DNA from: Hysterium pulicare CBS 123377
Lineage: Eukaryota > Ascomycota > Dothideomycetes > Hysteriales > Hysteriaceae
Direction of reading: 5' to 3'
DNA length: 64,000 nucleotides
Assembly (NCBI GenBank): GCA_000467715.1
Contig: AJFK01001077.1
Location: forward strand, 124,001-188,000
Of this stretch, positions 19,812-32,059 are shown piece by piece. Position 1 is the stretch's first letter. Each line of letters starts with the position of its first letter. A program made the translations under genes and the position numbers. Under the pieces are notes generated by a model. The model was not told the DNA's origin, searched no databases, and saw only the letters and a list, made by a program, of their open reading frames with translations.

Positions 19812-21197
19812 CTAACCAGTTACCTTAACAATGGGGAATGAGACTCTCATAAACTGACTTGGCCACCAGATATCCACACCCAAGTTCGACGCAACCTTCA
19901 ACACCCACTCCGGTTCCTTCAAGAACTGCCTAGCGACCAGAATAACATCAGCCATGGGCTGTTTACCATCCTTGGCATCGGTCATCTCCTTCGCTACCTC
20001 AGCTTCCTCGTGGATACCGTTTTCGAGCTGGGCAACGATGCCGGCCTGCTCGACGATATCTCTCGCCTGTTCTGCTTCCGTGATCAGGCCGACAGCCCCG
20101 ATAAGAAGTTTCAACTTATCGGCATGCACGGCGCTCCTAATACGGTTGGCTATCTCCACGTGGGCGTCCTTGGTGTTAACCCCGTCGATACGTTGGCCGG
20201 GATGGTTGCCGCCGCTGCTGACGTCCAACAAGTCAACGCCCAGAGTAGGAAGTTGTTTGGCCACCTTGATCGTTGACTCAACATCCCACGATCCTAGTTC
20301 CTTGCCTAAATCGGTATCTTCCATATATTCGGTCGATGATATGCGAAGGAAGAGCGGTGTACTGGCCGGAATAACGTTCCTAATCGCCTTGATTACTTCA
20401 AAAAGAAGTCTTGTCCTATTTTCAAAACTACCGCCATATTCATCCGTCCTTTGGTTAGAGATTGGCGACAGGAACTGGTGCAGAAGGTACCCGTGTGCAG
20501 CATGGATCTCAATCACGTCAACTCCAGCCTTCACACTCCTCTCAGCCGCCTTTGCAAAATCCTGCACAACCTCCTTAACCTCTTGCGTCGTCAACGCCTT
20601 AGGCGGCCAAAATCTGCTCCACTCACTATCGAAAACCCCATCCCAGGTTTGGCTTACTCCGCCGGAAGGCCCTTTCACGTCGTCGGGCCAACCCCCAATA
20701 TCTTTGTCAGCGCGCTTCGACTTTCTGCCGAGCACTGTCGATAACCAAGGGACAGCGGTACTACTCTTGCGGCCAGCGTGCGCCAGTTGGACGCCTACGA
20801 GCGCACCCTGGGACCTGACAAAGTCGGCAACTCGCTTCAAGCCTGCGATTTGCGCATCATCCCACAAGCCAGGACAATTTGGTGAGATCCGCCCGTTAGG
20901 CTGCACGCTTGTAGCTTCGACGAAGACTAGAGCCGCTCCTTTGATAGCATAATGGCCAAGGGTCGCAACGTGCCAGTCCGTTAGGGCACCAATTTCAGGC
21001 CCAGATTCTGCAGTGGAGTACTGGCACATGGGTGAGACGATGATGCGGTTGCGGAGAGCGACATTGCGGATTTGGAGGGGTGTGAATAGCGTGGGTGTTT
21101 TGGAGGAGAGCTCCTTTGGAGTGCCGGGCGAGTGTAGATGCTGTGGTGTGAAGTAGGGGATGTCCGGAACCGGGGTGTTGAGGTTGGATGGAGCCAT
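19812..21197 (-). CDS. NADH:flavin oxidoreductase, old yellow enzyme family (YqjM-like)
   Basis: A 461-residue intronless FMN-dependent ene-reductase. A TIM barrel starts at LFTPLQIRNVALRNRIIVSP. The Cys in SPMCQYS is the redox-sensing cysteine typical of thermophilic-like (YqjM class) OYEs. The substrate-binding HAGRKSS, the catalytic block HAAHGYLLHQFLSPISNQRT and the DEYGGSFENRTRL motif are complete. Near the C terminus ILVARQFLKEPEWVLKVA contributes phosphate binding of FMN. Such enzymes reduce activated C=C bonds using NAD(P)H and often serve in detoxification. No targeting signal is visible. The neighbours are F-box-like genes with no obvious metabolic link. Confidence 0.92.
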   Translation of the reverse strand: MAPSNLNTPVPDIPYFTPQHLHSPGTPKELSSKTPTLFTPLQIRNVALRNRIIVSPMCQYSTAESGPEIGALTDWHVATLGHYAIKGAALVFVEATSVQPNGRISPNCPGLWDDAQIAGLKRVADFVRSQGALVGVQLAHAGRKSSTAVPWLSTVLGRKSKRADKDIGGWPDDVKGPSGGVSQTWDGVFDSEWSRFWPPKALTTQEVKEVVQDFAKAAERSVKAGVDVIEIHAAHGYLLHQFLSPISNQRTDEYGGSFENRTRLLFEVIKAIRNVIPASTPLFLRISSTEYMEDTDLGKELGSWDVESTIKVAKQLPTLGVDLLDVSSGGNHPGQRIDGVNTKDAHVEIANRIRSAVHADKLKLLIGAVGLITEAEQARDIVEQAGIVAQLENGIHEEAEVAKEMTDAKDGKQPMADVILVARQFLKEPEWVLKVASNLGVDIWWPSQFMRVSFPIVKVTG

Positions 21198-22273
21198 TGC
21201 GGTGGGGAAGTACTTTGCTTGGATGATTGAGAGGAAGGGAAGGTATTCTTATATGCGCATTGGAACATGATTTACTATCCCAACATGGGCAATTTACATA
21301 AAGTATGTCGTCTTTTTTCACCAGTGATAATGCTGAGCTGTCGTGTTTTCTTCCGGTTCCGCTGATGGTCTCTTCCGGTTCCGGTACGCGACATCGGCTT
21401 TGGCTCGGAATTGGTGTCTAAGGGCCTCCTCGCGAAGACTACCAACTTACGGAGTTCCAATCGATCCCCTTGTTATAGAGGTGAACACGAATCGCATATT
21501 ACAATTGTGTCAGAGCGGATTCAAGGTGCTTCAAGGACATGTCACTCACTTGTACTGCTAAAACCATACGCTAAGGTACCTGTCAACATGAATATGTAAC
21601 AAGGCGCAACCGATCCGTTCCCCGGCCACTTCAGCAGCATTTTGCCAGGCGATAGAGGACCCTATCTATCTAATATCCCAACTAACACATCAACAATTAG
21701 AAACAATAGCTAAATCCGACGCTTGTAGAACCTATATCCACATGATCTCCCGGTTCAGAATAGACTGTAAGCTACCTTCCAACGTTCCTTTTTGACTCAG
21801 AGCATTCGCATCAATGCCATCTCTCCTTATTACTTTGGCCAGTCTACCTCTTCATTCAACAGTGAATGAACTGCTAAATTTATATCTTGTTTACTCCTAC
21901 TATAATTGAAACGAAAACTAGATTTCTATTTACTCTCCCGCCTTTACTCTCAGTAATGTATGTACATATACTCTCATACCCTTCAGATACTTTATAATAC
22001 AATCTAATTTGTCATTAGCAATATAGCTAGGAGGAAAGCCAGGCTATCCGTACCATTTTCTCTTTAGAAGGAAGGTTCCCTTTCGGATGCCCATTGAAAG
22101 ATAAACGCCACCCAGTTTCGACGGAGCAGTCTTGTAGTCAAAGACTGGTGGTGAGACGATATCTAGCCGACGTTTGAAGGAACCGAGAGCTTATGATCCT
22201 GTTTTCACATGCCTTTATGCCTCAGTATAGATACGTCTCTCCACAGCGTCTTTCATCTTCCTAGCCGGGAACA
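21198..22273. other. Intergenic: OYE promoter and 3' flank of second F-box gene
   Basis: A 1.08 kb gap, markedly A/T-rich between about 21640 and 22060. No gene, RNA or strong repeat is recognised. Confidence 0.5.
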
Positions 22274-23644
22274 TTAGGATTGTGTATTGACTCGCTCCCC
22301 TTGAAGATCCTCCGGAAGTGTTGAGCTGTCTTTCTTGGGTCCGTCGCCAGATATACTATCCAAGGACTCTCTTTCATCCTCAGACTCGAAATAATCCTCC
22401 ACCAGTTCAGGAAGTCCAGGATGGAGAAGCTCATGCGCGAAATAAGGAATCGGATTCACAAGGTCATCCTCCTCATCGACATCATCCGGATCATACAAAA
22501 GATCGCCCGGAAACGTGATGAACATGCCAGTCTCTCCCAACTGCACGGGCTCAAGATCCAGATCGCTGTTTTCGCGAGGGCACGAAATGGTATCCCAGTC
22601 CACAGTGTCGAAGTCGTTTCGTGAGAAGTGTTGGAAGGATTGGTCGGATAGAGAGAACACCTCTCGGCGATCCCAGATTCGCCGGAACCATATCTTGTCT
22701 AGGGGTAGCTCGTCGCGGATTGTTGAGAAGACGTTTCTCCAGCGTCCGTTTCGGAGCTTGAAATCTGCTATCTCGAGGGATCGTAGGGTGGAGCGGTGTC
22801 GGAGAAGAAAGCTGATGAACTCGTTCTCGCGTGCATTGAAGCCGTATAAGCGTAGTGTTGTTAACTTCTTGATAGTGCTGCTCCCGAGAACCCTGCTCAG
22901 AGGAGTCCTATACCATATCTCGCTGGCGAAATAAATGGAGAGAGACTGAAGTTGTGGCAATGTACCGAGGAATTTGGAAATTGTACCGTTGTTGAGGCTC
23001 TGGTGGGTCTCTGCATCGAGAGTGGAAGAGTTCAAGAAGTCCAGCTTCAACGATCGCAAGTTCTGGAAGTTGTTCAAATGAGCGTAGCGTATCCTTTTAT
23101 CAGGTAACTCGAGGACGGTCGGTCTGTTCGTATAGATTCTGAATCTGGAAGGCTGTACTTGTGACTGGAACAGCGCACAGTTGATTGCCTGCAGGATCTT
23201 CTTTTCGTCTTGACAATGTCTTGCCTTGTCGGTACATTTGATCGACAACATGATAGATGTCACTCTCGACCCAAGGCGCCTCAACGCGCTTGCCAGTAAT
23301 GTGATTCCCTCCCCTCCTTCAAACAGGAACTTATCGAATTCGACAGTACTAATCCGGAGAGTATGAATGTGGCGTGCATATTGCTGGTGTTCCGAGATAT
23401 CGATTAAGTCCAATAAGCTCTTTCTAGATAATGAGACCCATCTCACTTGAAAGAAGTTCTCCCCGAAAAGATTGGAGGCTGCTGCACGGAATTTTTTACA
23501 AACCAACCGGACTGAGCGAAGGTTGATAAGGAGCGCATCTTTGGCGTTTGCCACAGGGTGAGTAAGCCGTGGTCCACGATCAGGAGAATCTTCCCATAGC
23601 TCTTCTATTATCATAGATAGGAGTTCGGCAGGGAGGCCATCCAT
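22274..23644 (-). CDS. F-box-like protein with leucine-rich C-terminal half
   Basis: From the Met at 23644 the protein has 456 residues and begins MDGLPAELLSMIIEELWEDS, a recognisable F-box-like helix pair, followed by LRSVRLVCKKFRAAASNLFG, which completes the domain. An in-frame Met at 23833 would add 63 residues of unlikely leader. The middle carries irregular leucine-rich strands (NFQNLRSLKLDFLN, LPQLQSLSIYF, LTTLRLYGFN, LRSLEIADFKL). The C-terminal 80 residues are acidic (DPDDVDEEDDLVNP). This fits a fungal F-box/LRR-type adaptor for SCF ubiquitin ligases. The target is unknown. No introns. Confidence 0.75.
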   Translation of the reverse strand: MDGLPAELLSMIIEELWEDSPDRGPRLTHPVANAKDALLINLRSVRLVCKKFRAAASNLFGENFFQVRWVSLSRKSLLDLIDISEHQQYARHIHTLRISTVEFDKFLFEGGEGITLLASALRRLGSRVTSIMLSIKCTDKARHCQDEKKILQAINCALFQSQVQPSRFRIYTNRPTVLELPDKRIRYAHLNNFQNLRSLKLDFLNSSTLDAETHQSLNNGTISKFLGTLPQLQSLSIYFASEIWYRTPLSRVLGSSTIKKLTTLRLYGFNARENEFISFLLRHRSTLRSLEIADFKLRNGRWRNVFSTIRDELPLDKIWFRRIWDRREVFSLSDQSFQHFSRNDFDTVDWDTISCPRENSDLDLEPVQLGETGMFITFPGDLLYDPDDVDEEDDLVNPIPYFAHELLHPGLPELVEDYFESEDERESLDSISGDGPKKDSSTLPEDLQGERVNTQS

Positions 23645-25189
23645 TCTCGATATCAAAAAGTCTAGATGGTAGAGGGGATGGCGAGTGAAGAGTAAGATAA
23701 GACCCAATGCTTGGCGAATAACTGGAAGAAAGCACCCAACGTGGGAAGCTAAAGGATGCAATGAGACTCCTTTTTCTGCTTGGGTAGGTCTGCCATCGAT
23801 GAATAAGGCCCCGAATGGAGCGCCACTCGGCACACTTCTCTGATTCGGGAATCCTGCCAGCTGATCTAATTTTGATTGACGATTGTCACACTACCAGGAA
23901 TGCGGAGAACCCTAGTCATCTGTATGTTACTCGATGCTGTGAATTGAGTACTACTGCAAGACGTCGAGACGTTCTGCATACCATAGGTAGTTAGCGCCAT
24001 GGAAAGACTCCGGCGTCGCTGACCGAAGAACAAGTCGCAAAATTCGCTTGAGGCGCACCATTATATGAACTTAATTAAATGGGGTTCCAAGGAAAACGCA
24101 TGATCGAACGTCTAGCCATATAATTGTTTGCGATATGGAAACCAAGATGTTCGTGGCATATCGGGCCCATTCTCGCTCTGAAGGATCGGAAACATCGCAA
24201 ATCCTAAGTCCGGGTCAGCATCTTGTATCACTAGGAAAATTTTCATCTTGATCCAAACCGCCAATGAGCTTTACATCAAGGGCCTTACATTTTTGTGCAG
24301 AAAAAGGGGGATTCGGACTGCGTACGTAGTAACAGCGCTCTTACCAGAGCATGCGGATCGGCGCGACGCAGGGGTAAGCCAACAACACCCATCGCAGCCT
24401 CACTCATCCTAATTGTACGGATGCGATCCATGCGTGCATACTGTCAGACTCAATGGTTGCATACCTGAGGGCGAGTTCAGAGGTCAGACTCAGGGCAGTG
24501 TCAGTGGTGGAGGCGTTAATGTCATTTTTAGCAGAAGAATCAAACACCAGAAGCACGTATCAAGCCCGGAAGCAAAACCGACTGCCAAACTGGACAAGGA
24601 GTATATGATCGAAAATGAGAACCAAAAGTTAATGTGTTTAGAAATGGTAAGCATGGTTTCAAGTAGATACCGATCTACGGTCATCATTCAATAGAGGTTG
24701 GGGTTGCTCTCAACCCGCCCCCAGATCCTCCGATCTCCCAACCAGATCGACAACTTGTGGCTTCTTCAGCCATTATTGGTCTTTCTTATCTAGCTCGATC
24801 GATATGTTTCATGAGATTGTTTCAGCATCTAGTGTCTATATTGCCACCATACCTATCAACTCCCATGGTGATAATCACGTGCGACTTAGAACAGCCTTGA
24901 AACATATCTTTTGCATTAGCAACACGACTGCACTCATTACAGAAAGAAATCTCATCGACTCGTGATGCACACCAAACACCGCCTAGCTAAGCTTAACGAT
25001 CACTTGCATCCGCATATCCTGTTTCGGCGACCGAATCCAATGCCAAGACCCGGCCAACTCAAGAGTAACAACAACGCCAGACTCCAGAGTGCAACGCGTG
25101 ATACAGATCAAAGACTTCTGCATTGCATGCCCCTTACGGACGTCCTTGTGAACTCGTCCTCGGTCTCCTTGTTGGCTTCCATCTACTTC
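23645..25189. other. Intergenic: second F-box promoter and ABCC 3' flank
   Basis: A 1.54 kb gap that includes a possible leader extension of the F-box gene up to 23833. Short frames at 24413-24694 on both strands overlap and lack features. I see no supported gene. Confidence 0.45.
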
Positions 25190-28100
25190 TTACCTCTTTC
25201 CTTGGCTTTCCATAAGCCCCTTAAACAAACTTCCGTTCGTCTTCATCAACAAGGCTGGAGGTCCGACTTCCGCGATATGACCAGCATCCATGACCACGAC
25301 ACGATCAAAGTCGAGAATAGTATCCAAGCGATGAGCAATCGCGATTATGGTGCGGTCAGCGAAAGCTGAACGAAGAATCTGTTGCATAAGGGCGTCCGTG
25401 CCTGCGTCGACGCTGAAGAGTGCAGTATCGTTAGCATAGAATGATGGAAAGAACCAGAAGGGCTCGTTACCTGCTCGTAGCTTCATCTAGTACTACTATT
25501 TTGCCCTTCATCAGAATCGCTCGCGCCAGGCAGAAGAGCTGACGTTCGCCTTGGCTGAGAAGTCCTTCAACATTGTCAAGTGAGACATCAAGAGCAGATT
25601 CACCCAGCCCTGCTGCATTGCTCAGTTTCTGCCACAGTTGTACACTTTCCAAAGCTTCTTGCATTTGAGAATCGGAGACCGAGGGACTCTGTGTCGAAAG
25701 GAGCCAAGGGACAAGATTGTGTCTCACAGTACCGCGTAGGAAGAAGGGTTCCTGAGGCAGTGCAATTATTTTAGAACGAAGGACAGAAAGTGATACAGCG
25801 TTGGATGGTATTTTGTCGATTAGTATTTCACCGGATTGTTCGTGAAGAAGGCCGAACAATGTGGCGACGAGACTGGATTTCCCACTTCCGGTGCGACCAC
25901 AGACTCCGATTTTCTCTCCTGCTCTGATGTTGAGGTCAATATCATGCAGCACCGAGTCTCCGTTCTCCGAATAGCTCGCTGACAAATTTTTAAATTCGAG
26001 GGAGCCAGTCAGTGGCCAATCTTCTGGTGGGTTGGTTGTTGAAGCTCCTTGGTCTTCGGCCGGAGTTTGTGTAAATTGCCTGATACGTGCAATCGCACTG
26101 AGACTTGTTTCTAGATCAGTCCAAGCAGTGATGAGAATTCGAACGTAAAGTCCAATGTCCATCTATATGTGTTAGCCTTATAGTGATGGAGTAGCTATCT
26201 CTGGGATACTTACAGCTGCCACCAGAGCGAGCCCGAGGAATCCAGGATCAACCTTTGCTCGTAGACCAACTGCCAGACATACAATCACAGTGACCAACCC
26301 CGCTGCCATCAACTCCAAGACAAGATTTAGCCAATTCTGGATAGCGAAGAGCAAATAGAATGGTATTTGCGATTGGTGGAGGTACCTGTCGTTCTTTTGC
26401 TTGTATGCATCTGACCAGCCAAAGGATCGAATCGTCACGATTCCGGCCAAAGTCTCCAGGAAATGAGTACAGATTGGGGCCTTGGCTTCTAGATCCATCA
26501 GACGAACCTGTCTCGAGGTCCGTAGGTACACACGCTGAATGGCCCATCCCACAGCGGTGAGAAAGGGGATGGTCGCAGCAACCGGCGGAGTTGCGACAAT
26601 GACAAGAGCTACCTGTGCGACGAGTTTTACTATTCCCGATGTTGAATTGACCCAAGCATTCTGCAGTTGATTGTCAACGAGAAAAATATCTTGAGAGAAT
26701 CGATTTGTGATGGTTCCGATATCTGTGGATACAAGGAACGAGAATTTAGCTCGCATAAGAGCATTTAGCTGCCTGGCGTGCAATGCCAGGCTGGAGCGTG
26801 GAATGAACCACAGGGCGAAGTGCGTCAGCCAAAGTCCAATAAGAGTGATATCCAAAGCAGTAATCCCTATGAAAATCGATAGGTTCCTTTCGATGGAGCT
26901 TTTAGATGGGTTGTTGGATTGGGCCCACCATTTCAGCCACAAAAACTGAACGGTTGTGGTGCATATGCTGAGCACTAGAAGAATGAAGTAAAGAGTACAA
27001 TGAAATGTACCAATTGCGGACAAAAAGAAGAGCAGACTCCGGGTATCTCCTGATCGTCTAGACACGTCATCATCGTCGCCTTCTTCGGCGCTGACAGTCA
27101 TCTCACTTGATGCAATCGGACTTTCGACTTGATCTATTTTGCCCAATTCATCGATCAACTCTGTCTCGTTGTAGTGGACTTGATTATCCGCATTTTCGTT
27201 CAACAAAGTATGGAAGTCGACATTCTTAGTGACGAGTTCTTCGTATGTTCCGTCTTCAACTATACGACCAGCTGATACGAGTATGATTCTGTCCACCTGC
27301 CGAGCGAAATAAGTTGCGTGGGTTGCCAGAATGACTGTCGTTTGCGATTGTCTCAGAAGTCCGTTGCGGCCGAAGACACGATCAAAGACAAGCTTTCCAG
27401 TCGCATTGTCAAGGCCGGAAAGCACATCGTCGACAATGACCACAGGTCTTCTCCCATAGAGAGCTCTTGCAAGAGATATTCTGCTCCTCTGACCACCAGA
27501 AAGAGAACCTCCTTTGGAACCTATTATGGTACTATCTCCTTTCCTCAGTTCGGCGAAGTCTCGAAGAAGCCCACATGCGGAAGTAACGGTATCGTACCAC
27601 GCGCGATCGAACTCATCTTCGCCTATGATGTTTTCTTTGATTGTAGCATTTCTTAACCACACTGATTGATCACAGAATGCCAAACTTGAAGAAATAGGGC
27701 TCATAGACCCAGCTTCGAGGCCAGTTTCGCCAATTAAAGACCGAAGAAGAACTGACTTGCCGGCACCAACCTTGCCCACCACCATCGTCAATGAGCCTGA
27801 ATTGAGAGTCAGGTTGATGCCGAAAAGAAGAGGCTTGCCTTCTTCCACAGCAAACGTCCCATTCGAAACACAGCAGACTTCGGAGGTACCATGCTGATTG
27901 CGCAAGGGACGTAGCTCGACATGATTCAAAGAGCCGTCGTCCGGCGGAATCTCATCAGCCAGAAGGCTAATCGAGTCGCGCTTCAAATAGGCCTGAATTC
28001 GTTCCAGAGAGGCTATGCCGCCTTGTAGCTGCGGAATTTGCTGAAGCGTTGATACCATCGGAGACGTCACTAGTTTCAACGCCGAAAGAGACCCAAAGAG

Positions 28101-29809
28101 GACATTGAAATCGAGTCTTGGCCCCCCGACTTTCCACAACGCAATGACACCGAAAGTAACGTAGGTAGCTACTGAAGTGAGCTGAAAGATGACGTGTGAA
28201 ATGACGAGCACATATATTTTAAGCTTCCGGACGAATCTATGCGCCGCAACTTCGAGTTCTCGGAGGCGAGTCAACATACTAAGGACAGTTTCAGTGAGTC
28301 CCAGCATTCGAATGCCTTTTATACAGCCAGTTGCATATGCAATTGTGGTAACTCGTTTCTCTGTGGCAACGACCCAAGCAGTTTGACGTGGTTTAATCAC
28401 TTTTCCAACATATAAACTGATTCCGGTTGCCACAAGAATTGTAATGAGTGGGGCAATAAAAGCGATGCCAAGATGAGTATACAAGATGTAACAGGCTATG
28501 GAGGCACTGATCAGCATGGCCCAGAATTCGTGCATATATTTGACAGCCGTGAGCACCTTTTCGACATCGACATTCATCAGTACAGTTGCGGATCCAAGGT
28601 TGACGTCCTGGGGAGCTATGCGGAGTGTCCGATGATATATCAACGCAATGAGGCAACTGCGGAGTTTTGTAGAGAAACGTGCAACACTTTGCGTATACCA
28701 GCTCGAAAATATTGCCAAGAAGGAGTAGTTGAGAGCAAAAGCGGCAATGAGGCCGTATCCAGCGTTCTCAGTAACTTGATAGTCTTCGGCTTGGACGAAT
28801 TCAATCATGGCGGTAATAAGGAAGGGCTGAGCCAAGGTTGTGGCCATGAATATCAATCTGAAGCTCGTAATTAGCTGGAGTCTTCAACAGAATTTACGGC
28901 ATACCTTACCTAGGAATCACTGGGAGACATAGATCCAACCACAAGATCTTGAAAATCACTCGGGCAAGCGGCGCTCTGTTGGATTGATCTTGCTTGAACC
29001 ACGCCTGCTGAAAGGCTATCAGCCGTTCTTCAGAGGCAAGATCGGCATCGACATTGAAGAGATCGCTAGGTTTCAGGACTTTTCGGTAGCCGTTTTTGAA
29101 CAAGCCATTCAGATACCAGAATAGCCTCTTGCCAAAGAGTCCAATGGTCTCTTCCGGCGGCAGGGTGCGATCACGATCGGAGTAGAATAGCTCTCGCTTA
29201 TCTAATGATTCCAGTAATAGTAAAAGTCCAGTCAAAAAAGTGTGGATGGAGGCAGACGTGACAAGGCTTGTTGGGTACTCCATCAGAAACAGCGTCCTCA
29301 ATCGAACTGCATCACACAGAAGTAAGATCAAGAGAAAGAACTGGAGAAGATGACTTGGCCTCACCGCCCTCGTATGTTCTAGGCGGGAAAGTGTAACAAC
29401 GACAAGAGAGCCAAGAAACTCCAAAGAAGCCGAAGCAATTGAGATCTTCGTCTTAAAGCTGTCGATTTCACTCCACAGGATCAGCATCAACACGGCAGAA
29501 ATGGCGTATAGACTACTCGTGACCTGCCACGGCATGGTTAGCAAGCTAAAATAGATGCTCCTTCAAGCACTACACAAGCAGATGAATCATGTCTCATACA
29601 AGTTTAAGGAATCCTAAATGAGAAACCCTAGTGACCCGATTCTTGCGCCTTCGAAGGGTAGCCAATCGGACGGGTGCAAGAAGAAGAAATGAAGCTTGTG
29701 GGAGCAACCCGAATATGGAGTCTTCGAAGGCCAAGGTGAAATCGAATCCACCTCGACACGATCCAATGCCTGGGCCGAAAGAGCCATCGGTTTGACAGAC
29801 TCGAGACAT
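25190..29809 (-). CDS. ABCC-type (MRP) ABC exporter, full length
   Basis: Five exons encode roughly 1,460 residues. Exon 1 (29809-29600) carries FDFTLAFEDSIFGLLPQASF, the start of the extra N-terminal membrane domain (TMD0) of ABCC proteins. A phase-0 intron (29599-29524) leads to VTSSLYAISAVLM. Two halves follow, each with membrane helices and an ATPase domain. NBD1 has Walker A GKVGAGKS, signature LSGGQRSRISLARAL and Walker B VVIVDDVLSGLD. NBD2 has GRTGSGKSS, a deviant signature LSQGERQLFCLARAI and IVVLDEATS, with the last exon giving the switch His (IIAIAHRLD). ABCC exporters pump conjugates, toxins and metabolites, often into the vacuole. The substrate is unknown. Confidence 0.9.
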
Positions 29810-31399
29810 GATGGTAGATGGAAGTGGCTGGTTTCGCAGCCAAGCAGAGACGGTGAACGAAGTTGGCCTCGACGATGACTTGTCCTGCTTGACAAGCCGA
29901 CTTTATGTGACCGTATGAGCTACTAGAGCAGGCCTTTGGTCAGGTTTCGTAAGACCATACGCAATAGCTGTGATGCCTTGAAGTGTAGGCATCGCTGAGG
30001 ACGAAGTTCTGCTGGGACGCGACGATGACCGGTCTTGGAGCCAATTGCAATTTTCGGCTTAGATTGGCCTATCACCACGGCAATTAGCATCACGATTAAC
30101 GAATAAGAGGCGGCTGTCGCTCGCTGCGCTGCCTGGAGAGCCGATGAAAGACGAAGGATTCGGCTTCTTTCTCACCTTCTCCTCTCGTCCAAGCGTCTCC
30201 CGAGGTGCTTAGCAGGTTGCAGGATCACATAATGGGAATGGCGGAAGCAACCTTTGAAAGGTGCTGACTGTTAGAGTAGCTTTGTGCCCCGAGTAATTCG
30301 TTGCCAGGGACTATCTCCATATTTAGTTGACGAAGGTGGAGGGTGTATGTATGTGCTGTGTACTGTTATGCATGGCGTAACCCCCGCCCGTTTCTCTGAC
30401 ACTCAAGTGAGAAACTAACATGTCTTTTCGGACAGCTTCTCTCACCGCATCAACGCTCCCGACCACTCGCATCTCTACATTTTACCTTGCTTTTGAGCTT
30501 CATGCATCTTTTGTAATCTGTTCACGCAAGATAGCCTACATATATGCTTCACCCCACGGCGAAAGACTCGTTCGGGAGGGACCACGTGGTAGCACAACCC
30601 GCCATGTCCGGTCACACAGAGTCCCGGGCCAAAGCAAAAAAGATATGTTGACTGTTCCCAGCCTTGGTAAGAGAGAGGTAGTATAAATCTCCGCATTGCT
30701 GTTCATTTGATTTTATGAATCAAACACTTCCTTCTACACAACTACTCCGCTTCCTATTTCTCATCCGAGGATGCTGCTCGACTGTCTCCACTAGCTGCAG
30801 GAGGCGCAATCCACAAACTCTACATTTAAACCCACCCTTCTTCCTCCACTTGAAACTGTTGACTCTGCTTCTCTTTCCGTCTTCGTTCAAACTGCCGATT
30901 CGAGTTGCCAAGCTGGTTCATATTGCCGGTTACTCTTGCTGTCTCGACTTTGCTGGACACCAAGCTTCCAAGCTCTCAGCTTTCCAAACCACCGGTGCTC
31001 GAGAATTTGATAGAGTTTTGCCCCGAGTACACCTCACACAAATCCAACACAAAACGGTCGACTTCAAAGCAGCCAAGCCCGTATCCTCGTACAGAGAAAA
31101 GCGTACAACACCAGGCGTCGAAGGACCTGACCTCTGTGACGCACGCGTAAATCTTACTCGTCAATCTGTTTCAAAATAGTCACCGAGCTTGCAACTCCAC
31201 CCGGGCAACTTCTCCAAGAACTCGGCGCATCGAATAGCTGCAACGGTCCGCATCCCGCCCGTCGTGCAGAAAGTTCTCGGTCCGTCTTGCCAAATCGATA
31301 CGAGTCATCCACCAGATATACAAACACTATATCAACCAGCGGCGGAGCTATCAATCACAGCGTACCTCTCAGTGCAACCCTTCACACATCTTCTTCCAA
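29810..31399. other. Divergent promoter region, ABCC / VOC protein
   Basis: A 1.59 kb spacer between two divergent genes. The last 700 bases are C/T/A-rich and probably include the 5' leader of the VOC gene. Open frames here (for example 30715-31179) show no family features and look like leader-sequence noise. Confidence 0.45.
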
Positions 31400-32059
31400 A
31401 TGGCCACCCAAGCCCCCCGCAAAGACTCCTTCCTCAGCAACCAAGCCCCAGGCTCAAAATCCCCACCCGTTGCTCCCATCATCCCAAACATCAGTCCGCC
31501 CACGACCGAACCCCATAGCTTCCTCTCCAACCGTCACGCAGCAGCTCAAGGAAAAGCCGAAGCGAAATCAGCGACCGAAGCTGAAGACAAGCCAGCAGCC
31601 GAATCTGAAGTCAAACCAGCGGCCGAGCCTGAAGCCAACTCAGAAGCCAAACCCGCAACCTCCACCAAATCCCCCTTCACCCCACCCCCTCCCAACTCCA
31701 TCGCTTTCACCACCATCCCCGTCACCTCCATCCCCCGCGCCCAGAACTTCTACTCGGCCGTCTTCGACTGGAGCTTCCCTTCACCCCCCGGAACCTCCGG
31801 AAACCAAGCCATATTCTTCACGCCCGGCAATACCATGGGCTCATTGACTCAGACGACGGCAGAGGGGAACAATGCCTCAGCCGGTGGAGGAGTGGTGAAT
31901 TTCATCCTTGTGGCCGATGTGCAAGATACGCTTCGGAAAGTTGTAGCAGCGGGTGGGGAGGTTGAGAAGGAGGCTTGGGTTGAGGGGGGACATAGTGAGT
32001 TGGCGCGGTATAGGGATAGCGAGGGGAATTTGGGGGGCGTTTTGAGGTGGTTGGTTTGA
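31400..32059 (+). CDS. VOC/glyoxalase-like domain protein
   Basis: A single-exon 219-residue protein. Residues 1-90 are low complexity, with alternating Ala/Glu/Lys/Pro repeats (KPAAESEVKPAAEPEA). A compact VOC fold follows from about residue 98: NSIAFTTIPVTSIPRAQNFY begins the first beta-alpha-beta module and GGVVNFILVADVQDTLRKVV the second, ending in RYRDSEGNLGGVLRWLV. This matches the glyoxalase/bleomycin-resistance/dioxygenase superfamily, in the predicted fungal glyoxalase-like subgroup. Metal ligands are not obvious, so the enzymatic role is unproven. The repetitive N-terminal tail is likely disordered. It converges on the G-alpha gene. Confidence 0.78.
   Translation: MATQAPRKDSFLSNQAPGSKSPPVAPIIPNISPPTTEPHSFLSNRHAAAQGKAEAKSATEAEDKPAAESEVKPAAEPEANSEAKPATSTKSPFTPPPPNSIAFTTIPVTSIPRAQNFYSAVFDWSFPSPPGTSGNQAIFFTPGNTMGSLTQTTAEGNNASAGGGVVNFILVADVQDTLRKVVAAGGEVEKEAWVEGGHSELARYRDSEGNLGGVLRWLV

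Noticed and set aside
30715-31179. 154-codon plus-strand frame before the VOC gene
   Set aside because: C/T-rich leader-like composition with no domain; better explained as the 5' leader.
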